In this document: in pieces, positions 9,552-20,538 of the stretch
Position numbering within the stretch: position 1 is the first letter of the stretch
How the letters are laid out: every line of letters starts with the position of its first letter
Assembly (NCBI GenBank): GCA_963678675.1
Contig: OY783200.1
Coordinates: 15,681,246 to 15,745,245, forward strand
Reading direction: 5' to 3'
DNA: 64,000 nt
DNA from: Xiphydria camelus
Lineage: Eukaryota > Arthropoda > Insecta > Hymenoptera > Xiphydriidae
Position numbers and translations under genes: made by a program
The notes under the pieces: generated by a model
What the model saw: the letters and a program-made list of their open reading frames with translations, nothing else
What the model was told of the DNA's origin: nothing
Database searches by the model: none

Positions 9552-11102
9552 CAGGGTGTAACAAAATAAGTGTAAAACATTTCAGGGGGTGATTCCTCAT
9601 CGAAAAAGGGATAGTAGTCCAGGACATTTAGTAATCATCTTCTAAAAATCGAGCTCACCGAAATTTTTTTTTAAACTGCTTATTATGATGTACCAATACA
9701 TATATGCCTGAAAGTTATGCCACCGACGCACTGGAGCTTCGTGACATATAAGAGGTCAAAGGTCGCGGATTTTGTTATCTCGCTTCCTATCGCTCCAACG
9801 TGAAAAATACCTATTACAAAAGTTAAAGATCTCAATTTTTAATACCTAAAAAAAATATTTGACGTAAATACGCCTAACCGTTCTCGAGATATGTAGCTGA
9901 ATATGTGGAAAAATTCAAAAATAGCTAAATTCGGGTATGCAACATGTATCGCCGCATTCTTCTCTCTTCCTACTACTCAAACGGCAATTACACCTATATA
10001 ATTATGTTTTTATGAATAAACACCCTTTCTAAAAAGTTCAGTTTGGTTTTCGTACGCCTACCTGTTCTGGAGATATGAGACACGAAAGATAAGTTTTGGT
10101 CAAAAAATACTACATCCGTTTTAACGCTATTATCTCGTTCTCTATAACTCATACAAAAATGAAACAAGTTATTCCTGTCAGACCATGAAATTATCTAACT
10201 AAATGGCCCTATACACTTTTCAGATACACCTTACCGTTTTCGAGATACGATGCTGCGAAGTTTGTGGAAGCATTCATTTCCACATCACCTTTGAGGTAGA
10301 ATGCGCGGCGCGTTTCTTTTTATATGGTTTCCCTAGTAGGTTTTTTCCCTTTTCCCGTCTTATTCATGCTGTTAGAGAGAGAGAGCATGAAATTATCTAA
10401 CTAAATGGCCCCATACACTTTTCAGATAGACCTTACCGTTTTCGAGATACGATGCTGCCAAGTTTGTGGAAGCATTCATTTCCACATCACCTTTAAGGTA
10501 GAATGCGCGGCGCGTTTTTTAAATATGGTTTCCCTAGTAGGTTTTTCCGCCTTTTCCCGTCTTACTCGGCCTATAACTCGGTTGAAACTGAATATAGTCA
10601 AATAAAAACCCGAAATTATTCTTGAAACAATTGAGTAACGGTCGGCGAGACCGTTCCGGGAAATAGGGACCTGAGAATTTGGCTATTTTTGCATTTTTCT
10701 ACATATTCAGCTACATATCTCGAGAACGGTTAGGCGTATTTACACCAAATATTTTTTTTAGATATTAAAAATTGAGATCTTCAACTTTTGTAATAGGTAT
10801 TTTTCACGTTGGAGCAATAGGAAGCAAGATAACAAAATCCGCGACCTTTGACCTCTTATATGTCACGAAGCTCCAGTGCGTCGGTGGCGTAACTTTCAGG
10901 CATATATTGGTACATCATAATAAGCAGTTAAAAAAAAAATTTCGGTGAGCTCGATTTTTAGAAGATTGCATGATTTTCAAGCTAAATTTCCTGGATGCTC
11001 AAATGAAGTTTCTTTATATGAAAGACCCTATCCCTTTTTCGATGAGGGAAATGAAATGAAATCACCCCCTGAAATGTTTTACACTTATTTTGTTACACCC
11101 TG
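9552..11102. mobile_element. CAGGGTG-ended fold-back element with TA target duplication, copy 1
   Basis: The element has long inverted arms. The left end is CAGGGTGTAACAAAATAAGT (9552) and the right end is its complement at 11102. TA flanks both sides (9550-9551, 11103-11104). The family X sequence broken here exists unbroken at 18430-18470 and 49180-49215, which supports TA as the target. TA duplication points to Tc1/mariner-type integration. No transposase is seen in this copy. The middle holds a 202-bp tandem duplication. Confidence 0.75.
10185..10590 (+). repeat. 202-bp tandem duplication inside the fold-back
   Basis: Two direct copies start at 10185 and 10387, each with ATGAAATTATCTAACTAAAT, differing at scattered positions. 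The first copy ends in a short (GA)n run that the second lacks. The open frames here are repeats of each other and are not taken as genes. Confidence 0.75.
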
Positions 11103-11759
11103 TATATCAGTTTCCATTTGCGCTGATTTCAAATCTGACGTTCAAAATTTCGATTGGTTTTTTCGAGTGAAATTATAATTTAAAGCATGGAATTAAAAAA
11201 TTAAATATCAAAATATGGGTTTTAATTTTATTTTTGGAAATTTCATATTTCAGATTTGTATAGATGATAATTAAATCTAAAAAATGTTGAAATCATAGTA
11301 TCGAGCTCAGCGCTGTTTCACTTGCCAGATCGGACAGCGTATCGTGTCTCCAATTTTAAAAAGCAGTATTCTTTAAATAATTATATTTCCTTTCTGGCTT
11401 CAAAAGAAACGTGGCGAAAAATTGACGGCAGTCTTCGACGAAGACGATGTTTTCGCTATGAATGAGAAAACCGATGTTATGAATGTGACGATCCCGGGAC
11501 GACCGATGATGGAGCGAGCAAGACAGCCACCTATTCCTAGAATAAGTGCGTCTCGGCATCTGTATGGTGGTTCAGGCCGTTCAGCTTTAAGAAGAGCGCT
11601 GTCCTGCTATGTATGTATTGAAATCTTTGAGGCCGTGTACGTAAAAAGTTGTATTCGTGGGTTTTTGAATGCGTTGATAATTTAGTGTAGATCAGTCTGA
11701 AAAATGGTAATCTTGGGTTGCTTGACCGCCCTGATTATGAATATTACGTTGAAATTTTT
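11103..11759 (+). repeat. Family X segment 2 with decayed coding exon
   Basis: The exon-like part 11422-11600 reads LTAVFDEDDVFAMNEK, then RARQPPIPRISASRHLYGG, and skips straight to SALRRALS. The copy at 18609-18968 keeps a longer Glu/Arg/Lys-rich stretch at this point, so this copy has an internal deletion. It ends at a T run (11755-11759) where a Helentron-like element is inserted; the expected continuation (GAAAATTATTTCAAAAGCC) appears at 17472. Confidence 0.6.
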
Positions 11760-13260
11760 GATGTGTAAACATCTATGCTATGGCTCTACGGTGGGACCTT
11801 CCTGGGAAATCGAGCGTCAGACGTAAGCCGTGTACATGTGACTGCGTCAGTGTGTGTGTGGCGCTACTGCGCATACTATTCGCGCAAGCTGGATTATCTC
11901 AACGGGAAAATATTTTAGAGAAAAATGTTTAACACAAAACTTTAAGGATTTTCCCGTGGCTACCCAGTGGTCGTATTGGATTTGACCTTGACCGTGACCT
12001 TTAAGGTAATATCAAATGCCTTCCTAAACCGTACATCCGATTGCGATGAAACTTTGGGGAATGGCTGGACGCATGCCCGCGAAGGTTTCCGAGTTAGTAA
12101 ATCTTATACAGGGTGTTCAAAAAGTACCGGTACTGATGATTATTATGCCTTCCTAAACCGTTCATCCGATTGCGATGAAAAGTTGGGGAATGGTTGGACG
12201 CATGCCCGCGAAGGTTTCTGAGTTAGTAAATCTCATACAAGGTGTTCAAAAAGTACCGGTACTGATGATTATTATGCCTTCCTAAACCGTTCATCCGATT
12301 GCGATGAAAAGTTGGGAAATGGTTGGACGCATGCCCGCGAAGGTTTCTGAGTTAGTAAATCTTATACAGGGTGTTCAAAAAGTACCGGTACGGATGATTA
12401 TTATGCCTTCCTAAACCGTTCAGCCGATTGCGATGAAAATTTGGGGAACAGTTGGACGCATATCCGCGAAGGTTTGAGTTAGTAAATCTTATACAGGGTG
12501 TTCAAAAAGTACCGGTACTGATGATTATTATGCCTTCCTAAACCGTTCATCCGATTGCGATGAAAAGTTGGGAAATGGTTGGACGCATGTACGCGAAGGT
12601 TTCTCAGTCAGTAAATCTTATATAGGGTGTTCAAAAAGTACCGGTACTGATGATTATTATGCCTTCCTAAACCGTTCATCCGATTGCGATGAAACTTTGA
12701 GGAATGGTTGGACGCATGCCCGCGAAGGTTTCTGAGTTAGTAAATCGTATACAGGGTGTTCGAAAAGTACCGGTACGGATGATTATTATGCCTTCCTAAA
12801 CCGCTCATCCGATTGCGATGAAACTTTGGGGAATGGCTGGACGCATGCTCGCGAAGGTTTCTGAGTTAGTAAATCTTATACAGGGTGTTCAAAAAGTCCA
12901 GGCACAGCTGATTATCTCAGCGGAAAATCGTTTTAGAGAAAAACGTTTAATATAAAACTTTTAGGATTTTTCCCTGGCTACCCAATGGTCATATTTGATT
13001 TGACATTGACAATGACCTTCTAGGTAAAATTGATTTTTTTAAATCCGAACCTCTATTTTATATACCGGAAATGAAAAGAGCGGGAAATTTCACGTTCAAA
13101 TATGTCCTTGACCATTATTTCCATGTGACCTTTATGGTCAGCGGAGGTCAAATTGAGGTCAAGCACAGTTCGGCTTCGTACCATGAAAGCTATGGGCCCT
13201 ATACAAATTCTTTTTGATAGTAGGATTTAGGATTTTTTAGTGGCTGTACAATGGTGATAT
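11760..13260 (+). mobile_element. Helentron-like non-autonomous element (HINE) copy 1, 3' truncated
   Basis: The 5' terminus GATGTGTAAACATCT (11760) follows a T run. The interior begins with CTATGGCTCTACGGTGGGAC and has seven tandem units of about 129 bp (12017-12890), each with GTACCGGTAC and GGTTGGACGCATG motifs. A second, diverged copy of the pre-array sequence follows (12900-13260). The expected 3' end (complementary GATGTTTACACATC plus a hairpin) is missing, so the copy is truncated or rearranged. Confidence 0.7.
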
Positions 13261-13329
13261 TGTATTTATCGAAACAGAAAGCAGAGTTGCTTGCATCATG
13301 ATTGCAGGAATGGAAATATCTTGGACAAT

Positions 13330-13642
13330 AAAACACAATTCACTGTATACAGAAATAGAAAGCACGCGATTTTACCGTTCTTCAAAAAAGAAAACACGTG
13401 TTTCTGCGATGACATCAATGGTTTATTTTATGATGAATATACCGTATGGTCGAAATGAATGGCGTTTGTTCATAGGGTGGGGGATGGTTCTAAATATAGT
13501 CTGAAGACAGCTCTACTCCACACTGGTAATAAAAAATTCACAAATCTCGCAATCCTTGCAACTATCGGGCACATTGAAAATGATATGAAAAATATAAATG
13601 ATATTGTTATTAACTATGTACTACAATGCAAAAAAGATATAT
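13330..13642 (+). pseudogene. Fragment of the LHIKLGLMK-family TE gene (central part)
   Basis: Three short stretches in different frames line up with the middle of the gene seen in TE A, C and D: STRFYRSSKKK (13361), CFCDDINGLF (13400, equivalent to VYCDNVTGL in TE A), NEWRLFI (13456) and KYSLKTALLHTGNK (13490, equivalent to SLKAVLLHNTN). At least two frameshifts separate them, and only about 100 codons are present. Neither the zinc-binding N-terminus nor the C-terminal part is nearby. No terminal repeats could be assigned. Confidence 0.5.
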
Positions 13643-14001
13643 AATCATATAATGGTATATTGTATATTTATCGCGATATTACAAAGTAATTTTTTTTTGT
13701 TTTACGTATACAATGAACAGGAAATATATATAAACTATTACAATACCTATATATATTGGGGTGGCACGTCAGATTATATTAGTTTATCATGTTTTAAGAA
13801 TCGTCACCAAAGATCTGCACGATAAAAAATTGTCTAGAGGTCGCTCACGAATTTTGAAAATTCAAAAACAGTGAAAAATCGAATTTTTTTTTATTAATTT
13901 TTTTTTCTTTCTACTTCGAATACAACATACATCTCTAATACTAATCGAATCTAAAATTACTCTGTTTCGTAACTCTCATTTTCTGTCCCAGTATGTAGCA
14001 T
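13643..14001. other. AT-rich spacer
   Basis: A low-complexity, strongly AT-rich stretch between the TE gene fragment and an F4 palindrome. I see nothing else in it. Confidence 0.5.
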
Positions 14002-14290
14002 TGGCCAGTTTGAAAGTTACCTTCGGCCGGCTTGGTCGGTATTCGAGCAATTTTTACCGGCAGAACTCGAGTCGGTAGTTAAAGTTGTTGTCAATTCGGG
14101 AGATCGAAGCGTCCAATCTCGATATCGTGAATTTGTGAATAATGGTGAGTAATTGCCATTATTAACAAATTCACGATTTCGAAATTAGATGCTTTTATCT
14201 CCCAAATTGACACCAACTCTAACTACCGACTCTACTTATACCGGTATAAGTGTCGATTACCGAAAAAGAAACTAACCAGTTTACAACCAA
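14002..14290. repeat. Fold-back repeat F4, copy 2
   Basis: This is a palindrome of about 290 bp matching 7060-7403, with ends GGCCAGTTTGAAAGTTACC and a diverged complement, and centre near 14145. Confidence 0.65.
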
Positions 14291-14934
14291 AATGAAACTT
14301 CGGCGCGCACACGGATTCGACTCATTGTGAATCAGTTTTAATCAGTTATCATATCTTTTACAAAATTTATTTTATAACATTTATTTTAAAGAAGTTGTGT
14401 ACATATATTACACTGTTTCAAATCTTTTACCGCTATTGTCAATAAAAATGGATGACGTTAACTTGCCTGTGGCGCGTCAGTCAGTGCAATTTTAGTAACA
14501 AGTTTATTACTGAAAAAGAAGAAATATAGCAAACGCTCGGCGTAAATGGGCCCTCGGTTGGATCGAATACCTGCGCCCCAATCCGGCTTAGGTACCCGCC
14601 AGGTACGCTGACGGTGAGCACCTTGAGATTCGGGGCAACTGCAACGCAACTGCGACCGCGAAAACATGGTCGCGTACAACTGATTGCAAACTAGTTTCAT
14701 TCGAATCGACTCGTGTGCGGGTCAACACTTCTATACGCTGCCGAGGTTAGAAAACAGTTGCAAGCTAAACTGATTTGCAACCTCTGTCTCAAAACAGTCG
14801 CACCGTGGGCGCTGGGCCTTATACCGGTAGAAGTAGAGTCGGTAGTTAGAGTCGGTGTTAATTCGGGAGATCGAAGCGTCTAATCTCGAAATTGTGAATT
14901 TGTGAATAATGGCAATTATTCACCAAGGTCAATA
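14291..14934. other. Unassigned segment ending in one F4 arm
   Basis: 14291-14814 is relatively GC-rich in its second half, with weak inverted similarity between its flanks (motifs around GAAACTTCGGCG and TTTCATTCGAATCG). No gene is supported. 14815-14934 is a single F4 arm (TATACCGGTAGAAGTAGAGT onward). Confidence 0.45.
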
Positions 14935-15632
14935 CTAATCGAGGTACTCATCAAAATATAGGTATTTTTGATGCCAGAAATGAAAAGAGCGGGAAATTTC
15001 ACATTCAAATATGTCCTTGACCATTTTTTTCATGTGACCTTTATGGTCAGCGGAGCACAGTGGAAAATTTCCTTGAATTAGAAGAACAACATTTCAATGG
15101 CTTATTCAACTTAAACCAAATTCGGTATAGGGGGTTCTTCGGGTCGCTGATCACGAATCTGAAGTAAGATTTCAAAAATTCAAGATGGCGGATCCAATAT
15201 GGCGGACGAGATTTTCGAAAATTGACGGATTCGTGCCAAATTTGGTATAAGTGGGTTTTTTGGGTCGCTGATCACGAATCTGAAATCAGATTTCAAAAAT
15301 TAAAAATTTTCCAAATTTGGCACGAATCCGTCAATTTTCGAAAATCTCGTCCGCCATATTGGATCCGCCATCTTGAATTTTTGAAACCTGACTCCAGATT
15401 CCAAAAATGACCAGATTCGTAATTTGCGACCCAAAAAACCCCCTATATCGTATTTGGTTTAAAATGAATAAGCCATTAAAAATGTTGTCCTCCTAATTCA
15501 AGGAAATTTCCCACTGTGCTCCGCTGACCATAAAGGTTACACGAAAAAAATGGTCAAGAACATATTTGAATGTGAAATCTCCCGCTCTTTTCATTTTCAG
15601 TATCAAAAATAGGGGGGTTCGCATTTTAAAAA
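14935..15632. repeat. Fold-back inside HINE-like sequence, carrying GGTCGCTGATCACGAATCTG
   Basis: Arms meet near 15290. The outer parts (ATGAAAAGAGCGGGAAATTT, TGACCTTTATGGTCAGCGG) match HINE interior sequence at 13070-13140. The inner parts carry GGTCGCTGATCACGAATCTG and CAAGATGGCGGATCC, which also form the long terminal arms of TE C (49560-49660, 54600-54770). The block therefore looks like a fold-back derived from a TE C-like end within HINE sequence. Confidence 0.6.
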
Positions 15633-15634
15633 AA

Positions 15635-15771
15635 GGTGTCAGTGCCGTTGTACTCACGGAGGATGAGTAAACATCTTACAATTATCTGCGGTCCGAGTTT
15701 AATTGGGGAATATGACGTCGTAGTTCGACATAAAGAAGTTAAATTTTTTCTATAATAAAATATTTATTATT
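15635..15771 (-). repeat. Isolated HINE 3' end, inverted
   Basis: GGTGTCAGTGCCGTTGTACT followed by GATGAGTAAACATCTTA and the rest of the 3' arm matches, in reverse, the 3' ends at 17330-17464 and 46285-46441. The next element starts directly after it. Confidence 0.7.
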
Positions 15772-17464
15772 GATGTGTAAACATCTATGCTATGGCTCTA
15801 CGGTGGGACCTTCCTGGGAAATCGAGCGTCAGACGTAAGCCGTGTACATGTGACTGCGTCAGTGTGTGTGTGGCGCTACTGCGCATACTATTCGCGCAAG
15901 CTGGATTATCTCAACGGGAAAATATTTTAGAGAAAAATGTTTAATACAAAACTTTAAGGATTTTCCCGTGGCTACCCAGTGGTCGTATTGGATTTGACCT
16001 TGACCGTGACCTTTAAGGTAATATCAAATGCCTTCCTAAACCGTACATCCGATTGCGATGAAACTTTGGGGAATGGCTGGACGCATGCCCGCGAAGGTTT
16101 CTGAGTTAGTAAATCTTATACAGGGTGTTCAAAAAGTACCGGTACTGATGATTATTATGCCTTCCTAAACCGTTCATCCGATTGCGATGAAAAGTTGGGG
16201 AATGGTTGGACGCATGCCCGCGAAGGTTTCTGAGTTAGTAAATCTCATAAAAGGTGTTCAAAAAGTACCGGTACTGATGATTATTATGCCTTCCTAAACC
16301 GTTCATCCGATTGCGATGAAAAGTTGGGAAATGGTTGGACGCATGCCCGCGAAGGTTTCTGAGTTAGTAAATCTTATACAGGGTGTTCAAAAAGTACCGG
16401 TACGGATGATTATTATGCCTTCCTAAACCGTTCATCCGATTGCGATGAAAATTTGGGGAACAGTTGGACGCATATCCGCGAAGGTTTCTGAGTTAGTAAA
16501 TCTTATACAGGGTGTTCAAAAAGTACCGGTACAGATGATTATTATGCTTTCCTAAACCGTTCATCCGATTGCGATGAAACTTTGGGGAATAGTTGGACGC
16601 ATGCCCGCGAAGGTTTCTGAGTTAGTAAATTTTATAAAAGGTGTTCAAAGAGTACCGGTACTGATGATTATTATGCCTTCCTAAACCGTTCATCCGATTG
16701 CGATGAAAAGTTGGGAAATGGTTGGACGCATGTCCGCGAAGGTTTCTGAGTCAGTAAATCTTATACAGGGTGTTCAAAAAGTACCGGTACTGATGATTAT
16801 TATGCCTTCCTAAACCGTTCATCCGATTGCGATGAAAATTTGGGGAACAGTTGGACGCATGTCCGCGAAGGTTTCTGAGTTAGTAAATCTTATACAGGGT
16901 GTTCAAAAACTACCGGTACGGATGATTATTATGCCTTCCTAAACCGTTCATCCGATTGCGATGAAAATTTGGGGAACAGTTGGACGCATATCCGCGAAGG
17001 TTTCTGAGTTAGTAAATCTTATACAGGGTGTTCAAAAAGTCGAACTATACTTGACCTAAATTTGACCTCCGCTGACAATAAAGGTTACATGAAAAAAATG
17101 GTCAAGGACACATTTGAAAGTGAAAAAAAAAATTAATTTGACCTTGATATAACCTTGAAGTTCATGGTCAAGGTCAAATCCAATATGACCATTGCGTAGC
17201 CCGGGAAAAATACTAAAAGTTTTGTATTAAAAATGTATTTAAACAATGGTGGACGGACAAAATCAATCCACAATCTACCCGTGCGAAGCCGGGACGGGCT
17301 ACTAGTAAGTTATAAATCTAATATAATAATAATAAATATTTTATTATAGAAAAAATTTAACTTCTTTATGTCGAACTACGACATCATATTCCGCAATTAA
17401 ACTCGGACCGCAGATAATTGTAAGATGTTTACACATCCTCCGTGAGTACAACGGCACTCACACC
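15772..17464 (+). mobile_element. HINE copy 2, near complete
   Basis: The 5' terminus GATGTGTAAACATCT is at 15772. Eight 129-bp units lie between about 16029 and 17035. The 3' part has the inverted counterpart AAGATGTTTACACATC (about 17422) followed by a hairpin GTGAGT...ACTCAC and the end CACACC at 17464, then a T run. A 5' repeat whose 3' partner lies just inside a terminal hairpin, T-rich targets, no target duplication and a central tandem array are the features described for Helentrons (Helitron2) and their non-autonomous DINE-1-like relatives. The assignment is an inference from structure. At 17277-17306 it also holds a Helitron-type 3' end (CCCGTGCGAAGCCGGG hairpin followed by CTAG and T). 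Confidence 0.7.
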
Positions 17465-17465
17465 T

Positions 17466-18600
17466 TTTTTTTGAAAATTATTTCAAAAGCCGGATTATGT
17501 TTTTTAATTTTTAAAATTCAAATTTATTTTGATCGGTTTTCGCATTCATATTGAAATATTTTAAGGACATGTCCGGAAAACGCTTTTTCGTAACGCTTTT
17601 TCTAAAAATTTCTGGATTCTGACAAAATCGATATAGCAAATCGATGACGGGCTATAACGTGGTAACTCAGGGGGTTTTTGACCGCCATGATTACGAATCT
17701 TATATTACAATTTTTTGAAAATGAAGTATATTTTTTAATGTTTAAAATGTACATTAATTTTGATAATTTTTAGAATTTATAACTAAATTCTTTAAGTACA
17801 AATGTACGTAATATGTACATACATGGATTTTGACTTAACGCTTTTTCTAAAAATTTCTAGATGATGACAAAATAAATATAGCAAATCGATGACGGAATAT
17901 AACGTGGTAACTGATTTTTCGCAATTCTGACGTTCAATTTTCTTAAATAGAATTTTTAATTAAGCGTAGATCTGGAGGAAATATGTACTTTTTGGTTTTT
18001 GACTGCAATGATTACGAATATTATGTTGAAATTAAAAAAAATGACTTCAAAATCAAGACTAAATGTTTTTTAATTTTTAAAATCTACATGAATTTTGATA
18101 AGTTTTCGCATTCATATCGAAATTCGTTAGGGATACATGTAGGTAACATGTACGTACATGAATTTTGAAAAAATGAATAAATAAAATCTTAGTCTGGGAA
18201 CCACGTGATAAAATTATTTTTTTCATATTCTGACGTCATAAGCTAGATTTTGACAAGAATCTTAGAAATTTTTAATTTAGAGTATATCATTTTGAAAAAT
18301 TTTAATAGTGGGTTTTTGACCGCGCTGATTACTAATATTACATTGGATTTAAAAAAAAATTACTTCAGAAGCCTGATTCTGAATCCAGGATCAGACATTT
18401 TTAAAATGCACATGTATCTTAATCTATTTTCGTATACATGTCAGTTTTCAGTGGCGCTGATTTCGAATCTGTCGTTCAAAGTTTCGAGTGAGAAATCGGG
18501 TTTTTCGAATGAAATTAGAATTTAAGGAATGGAATTTTTAAATTAAATGTAATAATCCGATATATAATTTTATTTTTTGATATTTTAAATGTCAGATTTA
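17466..18600 (+). repeat. Family X segment 3, non-coding part
   Basis: This is the continuation of the family X sequence broken at 11759. It contains three degenerate repeats of the module TTTTTGACCGC...GATTACGAAT (about 17675, 17990, 18305) each followed by an ATTTTGATCGG-type segment, then GCGCTGATTTCGAATCTG (18455). No open gene. Confidence 0.55.
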
Positions 18601-18608
18601 GATAGTCG

Positions 18609-18968
18609 ATGATTAAATTAAACAATTTTGAACTAATATTATCGAGACCAGCGCCGTTTCACTTGCCATATCGGACGGCGTATCGTGTTTCCCATTTTAA
18701 AAAGAAGTACTCTCTCACTAAATGTGTATGTTCTTTCTGGATTCAAAAGAAAAGAGGCGAAAATTTGACGGCAGTCTTCGACGAATGCGATGCGATGAAA
18801 GCGACGATCATGGGACGAAAGATTATAGAGCGAGAAAGGCAGCCACCTATTCTTAGAATAAGTGCATCGCAGTATCGGTATGGTGGTTCAGGACATATTG
18901 AAAAATATAGAAAAAATTTGTATAAAGAAGAAAGAGAAGAAGAAAAGCGTAAAACTCGAGGAGGGTAG
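18609..18968 (+). pseudogene. Family X coding exon, longest copy
   Basis: The frame of 119 codons includes CSFWIQKKRGENLTAVFDE, RERQPPILRISASQYRYGG, and a basic/acidic tail EKYRKNLYKEEREEEKRKTR before a stop. Shortened versions with the tail deleted lie at 9340, 11422-11600, 41670-42014 (minus strand) and 48560-48620, so this exon belongs to a dispersed family rather than a host gene. It lies 120 bp upstream of a ULP1-type protease reading in the same direction; the two may be exons of one TE gene. The protein is not known to me, and its charged tail resembles the region in front of some Helitron and protease-carrying TE proteins only in a general way. Confidence 0.5.
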
Positions 18969-19091
18969 CAGCTTTAAGAAGAGCAAGAAAAGAAGAAAAG
19001 TCATGTAGAATAATTAATGATCAAAAATTGATTTTATCGAAAACACAATAATTTAAAAAAATTTCAGACAACTCAAAATGTGTAAAAAAAA

Positions 19092-19730
19092 TTAGAAGAA
19101 ATAATTCTTAGCGACGATGGCACCGAAGAATGTGTGTTACCAAGAATTGGGGATTTACCTCTCTCGGTACTAATGCGTTTAATTAATGATGATAATGCAT
19201 GGATGGACGATGAAACATTATGTGCGTTTCTTAATGTCATCGGAAATGTTAGCTCGGCTAATGTTTTAGTATTTTCAACACTTTATGAGTGCAGGATAAT
19301 ATCTTTTAACAGAAACTTTTACAAAGGCGATTTAAATACATTTAATATCGCTATAATTCCCATTCATTTGCATCAGAATTATTGGACAATTGGCATTTTT
19401 AATAGAACAGAAAATGTTATTCATTACTGTGATTCTTTTTTAGAGTATCCGTGTAATAAACCGCCTTCTCAAGCGGATAATTTGTTTAAATCTGCAGTCA
19501 ATTACTTGACCAGCGGCGAATGTAGAAATGCATAAATTATTTGCGTGAATGCAGACAATTTAAATGTTCAACGCGATTCATATAATTGTGGTTTTTACGC
19601 ATGCTTACATGCTGAAGCGTATTTAATGAATAATGGTATAACAAAAATACCTAATATTGACATAAGGATAGAACGACGCCGAATATTGTCTATCCTTAGA
19701 AACCTTGTTTATGAGTCATGCAGATTCTGA
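19092..19730 (+). pseudogene. ULP1-like cysteine protease (C48 type) with one in-frame stop
   Basis: The frame opens at about 19092 after a possible acceptor (TTTCAG near 19069) and reads LPRIGDLPLSVLM, then a WMDDETLCAFL helix, IPIHLHQNYWTIGIF with the catalytic His, HYCDSF with the catalytic Asp, then a TAA (19533-19535), and in the same frame NVQRDSYNCGFYACLHAEAY with the Gln and catalytic Cys. The order His-Asp-Gln-Cys is that of ULP1/SENP proteases, which cleave SUMO-like modifiers. Total length is about 200 codons, typical for the catalytic domain. One stop codon separates His/Asp from Cys, so the copy is inactive unless read through. Such proteases are often carried by TEs. It is cut off at 19720 by TE A. 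Confidence 0.8.
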
Positions 19731-19999
19731 AAGAACGGGAAATTTTACGTCTAGATATGTATTTAATTTTTTTGATAACATAACCCTCAAGGTCATTTCA
19801 AGGTCACTTCATGATATTGTATGGAAGGTTCATATGACAATTGCAAAAATAAGAAAATGTGTCTTCACGGGAATAAACTACTACGTCAATATGTTTTCGA
19901 GGTCACTGAGTTAGAATCCGAGGTTCGTTTGCCTCCAGTATGTCAGGGTCAAGTTCATTTCAAGGTCAAATCCAGCAAAAATGTTCAAATCTGAAGTCC

Positions 20000-20480
20000 A
20001 AGCTGGCCCCCTCCATGGAAGTGCCGGTCGAGGCGTTTCCACTCATAGGACGCCGGGTCGCGCGTGAAGTGGATAGTGGAGCTTCGATCGCGCCGGCTCG
20101 GGTGTGTGGTAAGAGAGGCCGTGGCGGAGCGGTCAGTCGGAAAGCTGTCGCCTGTGGCGGTTTCCTAGCTCTCTCGTGTCTCCAATGCATTACCGCAGAT
20201 CGGCGTCCATGACCGAGTGATCCGTTGAGCGGTACACGTCTTTGACGTTTAAAAGACGCGGAGGTCTCTTTGGAGATCTGCCAAGTTTTTTTTCCAAGCA
20301 TCATCTCACTCAGTTCCGAGCGAGAATAAATCTGTTCTCGTACCGCAAAATAAATTTTGAAATCCAGTCACGTGATCTCTCAATTCAAGTGAATTGGAGC
20401 TCATCGTTGTAAATTTGATACAGCGAATATACGTGGTGTGCCTGCACCCAGGGTACCTCCACGCGGTGACGGCGGGTAAC
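20000..20480 (+). promoter_or_regulatory. Leader / upstream region of the TE A gene
   Basis: GC-richer than its surroundings. The first part (about 20000-20170) recurs in reverse at 61890-62070 in TE D, also next to the subterminal repeats, so it belongs to the element. It ends with a pyrimidine-rich ATTTTTCCGGCAG (20491-20511 region), a plausible splice acceptor before the coding exon. The promoter itself was not located. Confidence 0.4.
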
Positions 20481-20538
20481 GGTTTTTTTATTGTTTATTT
20501 TTCCGGCAGAATACCTGGATGAAAGCGTCCAAGCCATC

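Noticed and set aside
12017..12890. 129-bp repeats as a CRISPR or a satellite locus
   Set aside because: The whole unit is repeated without unique spacers, and the same array occurs inside four copies of one mobile element.
14458..14700. Minus-strand frame of 80 codons, and a possible tRNA in the GC-richer stretch
   Set aside because: No family match; the A/B-box order and cloverleaf do not form.
20000..20480. LTR of a retrotransposon, because of AATAAA signals and a repeated copy at 61890-62070
   Set aside because: Both copies lie at the same place in TE A and TE D next to the subterminal repeats, so it is better explained as the leader of that element; no tRNA primer site or second LTR was found.
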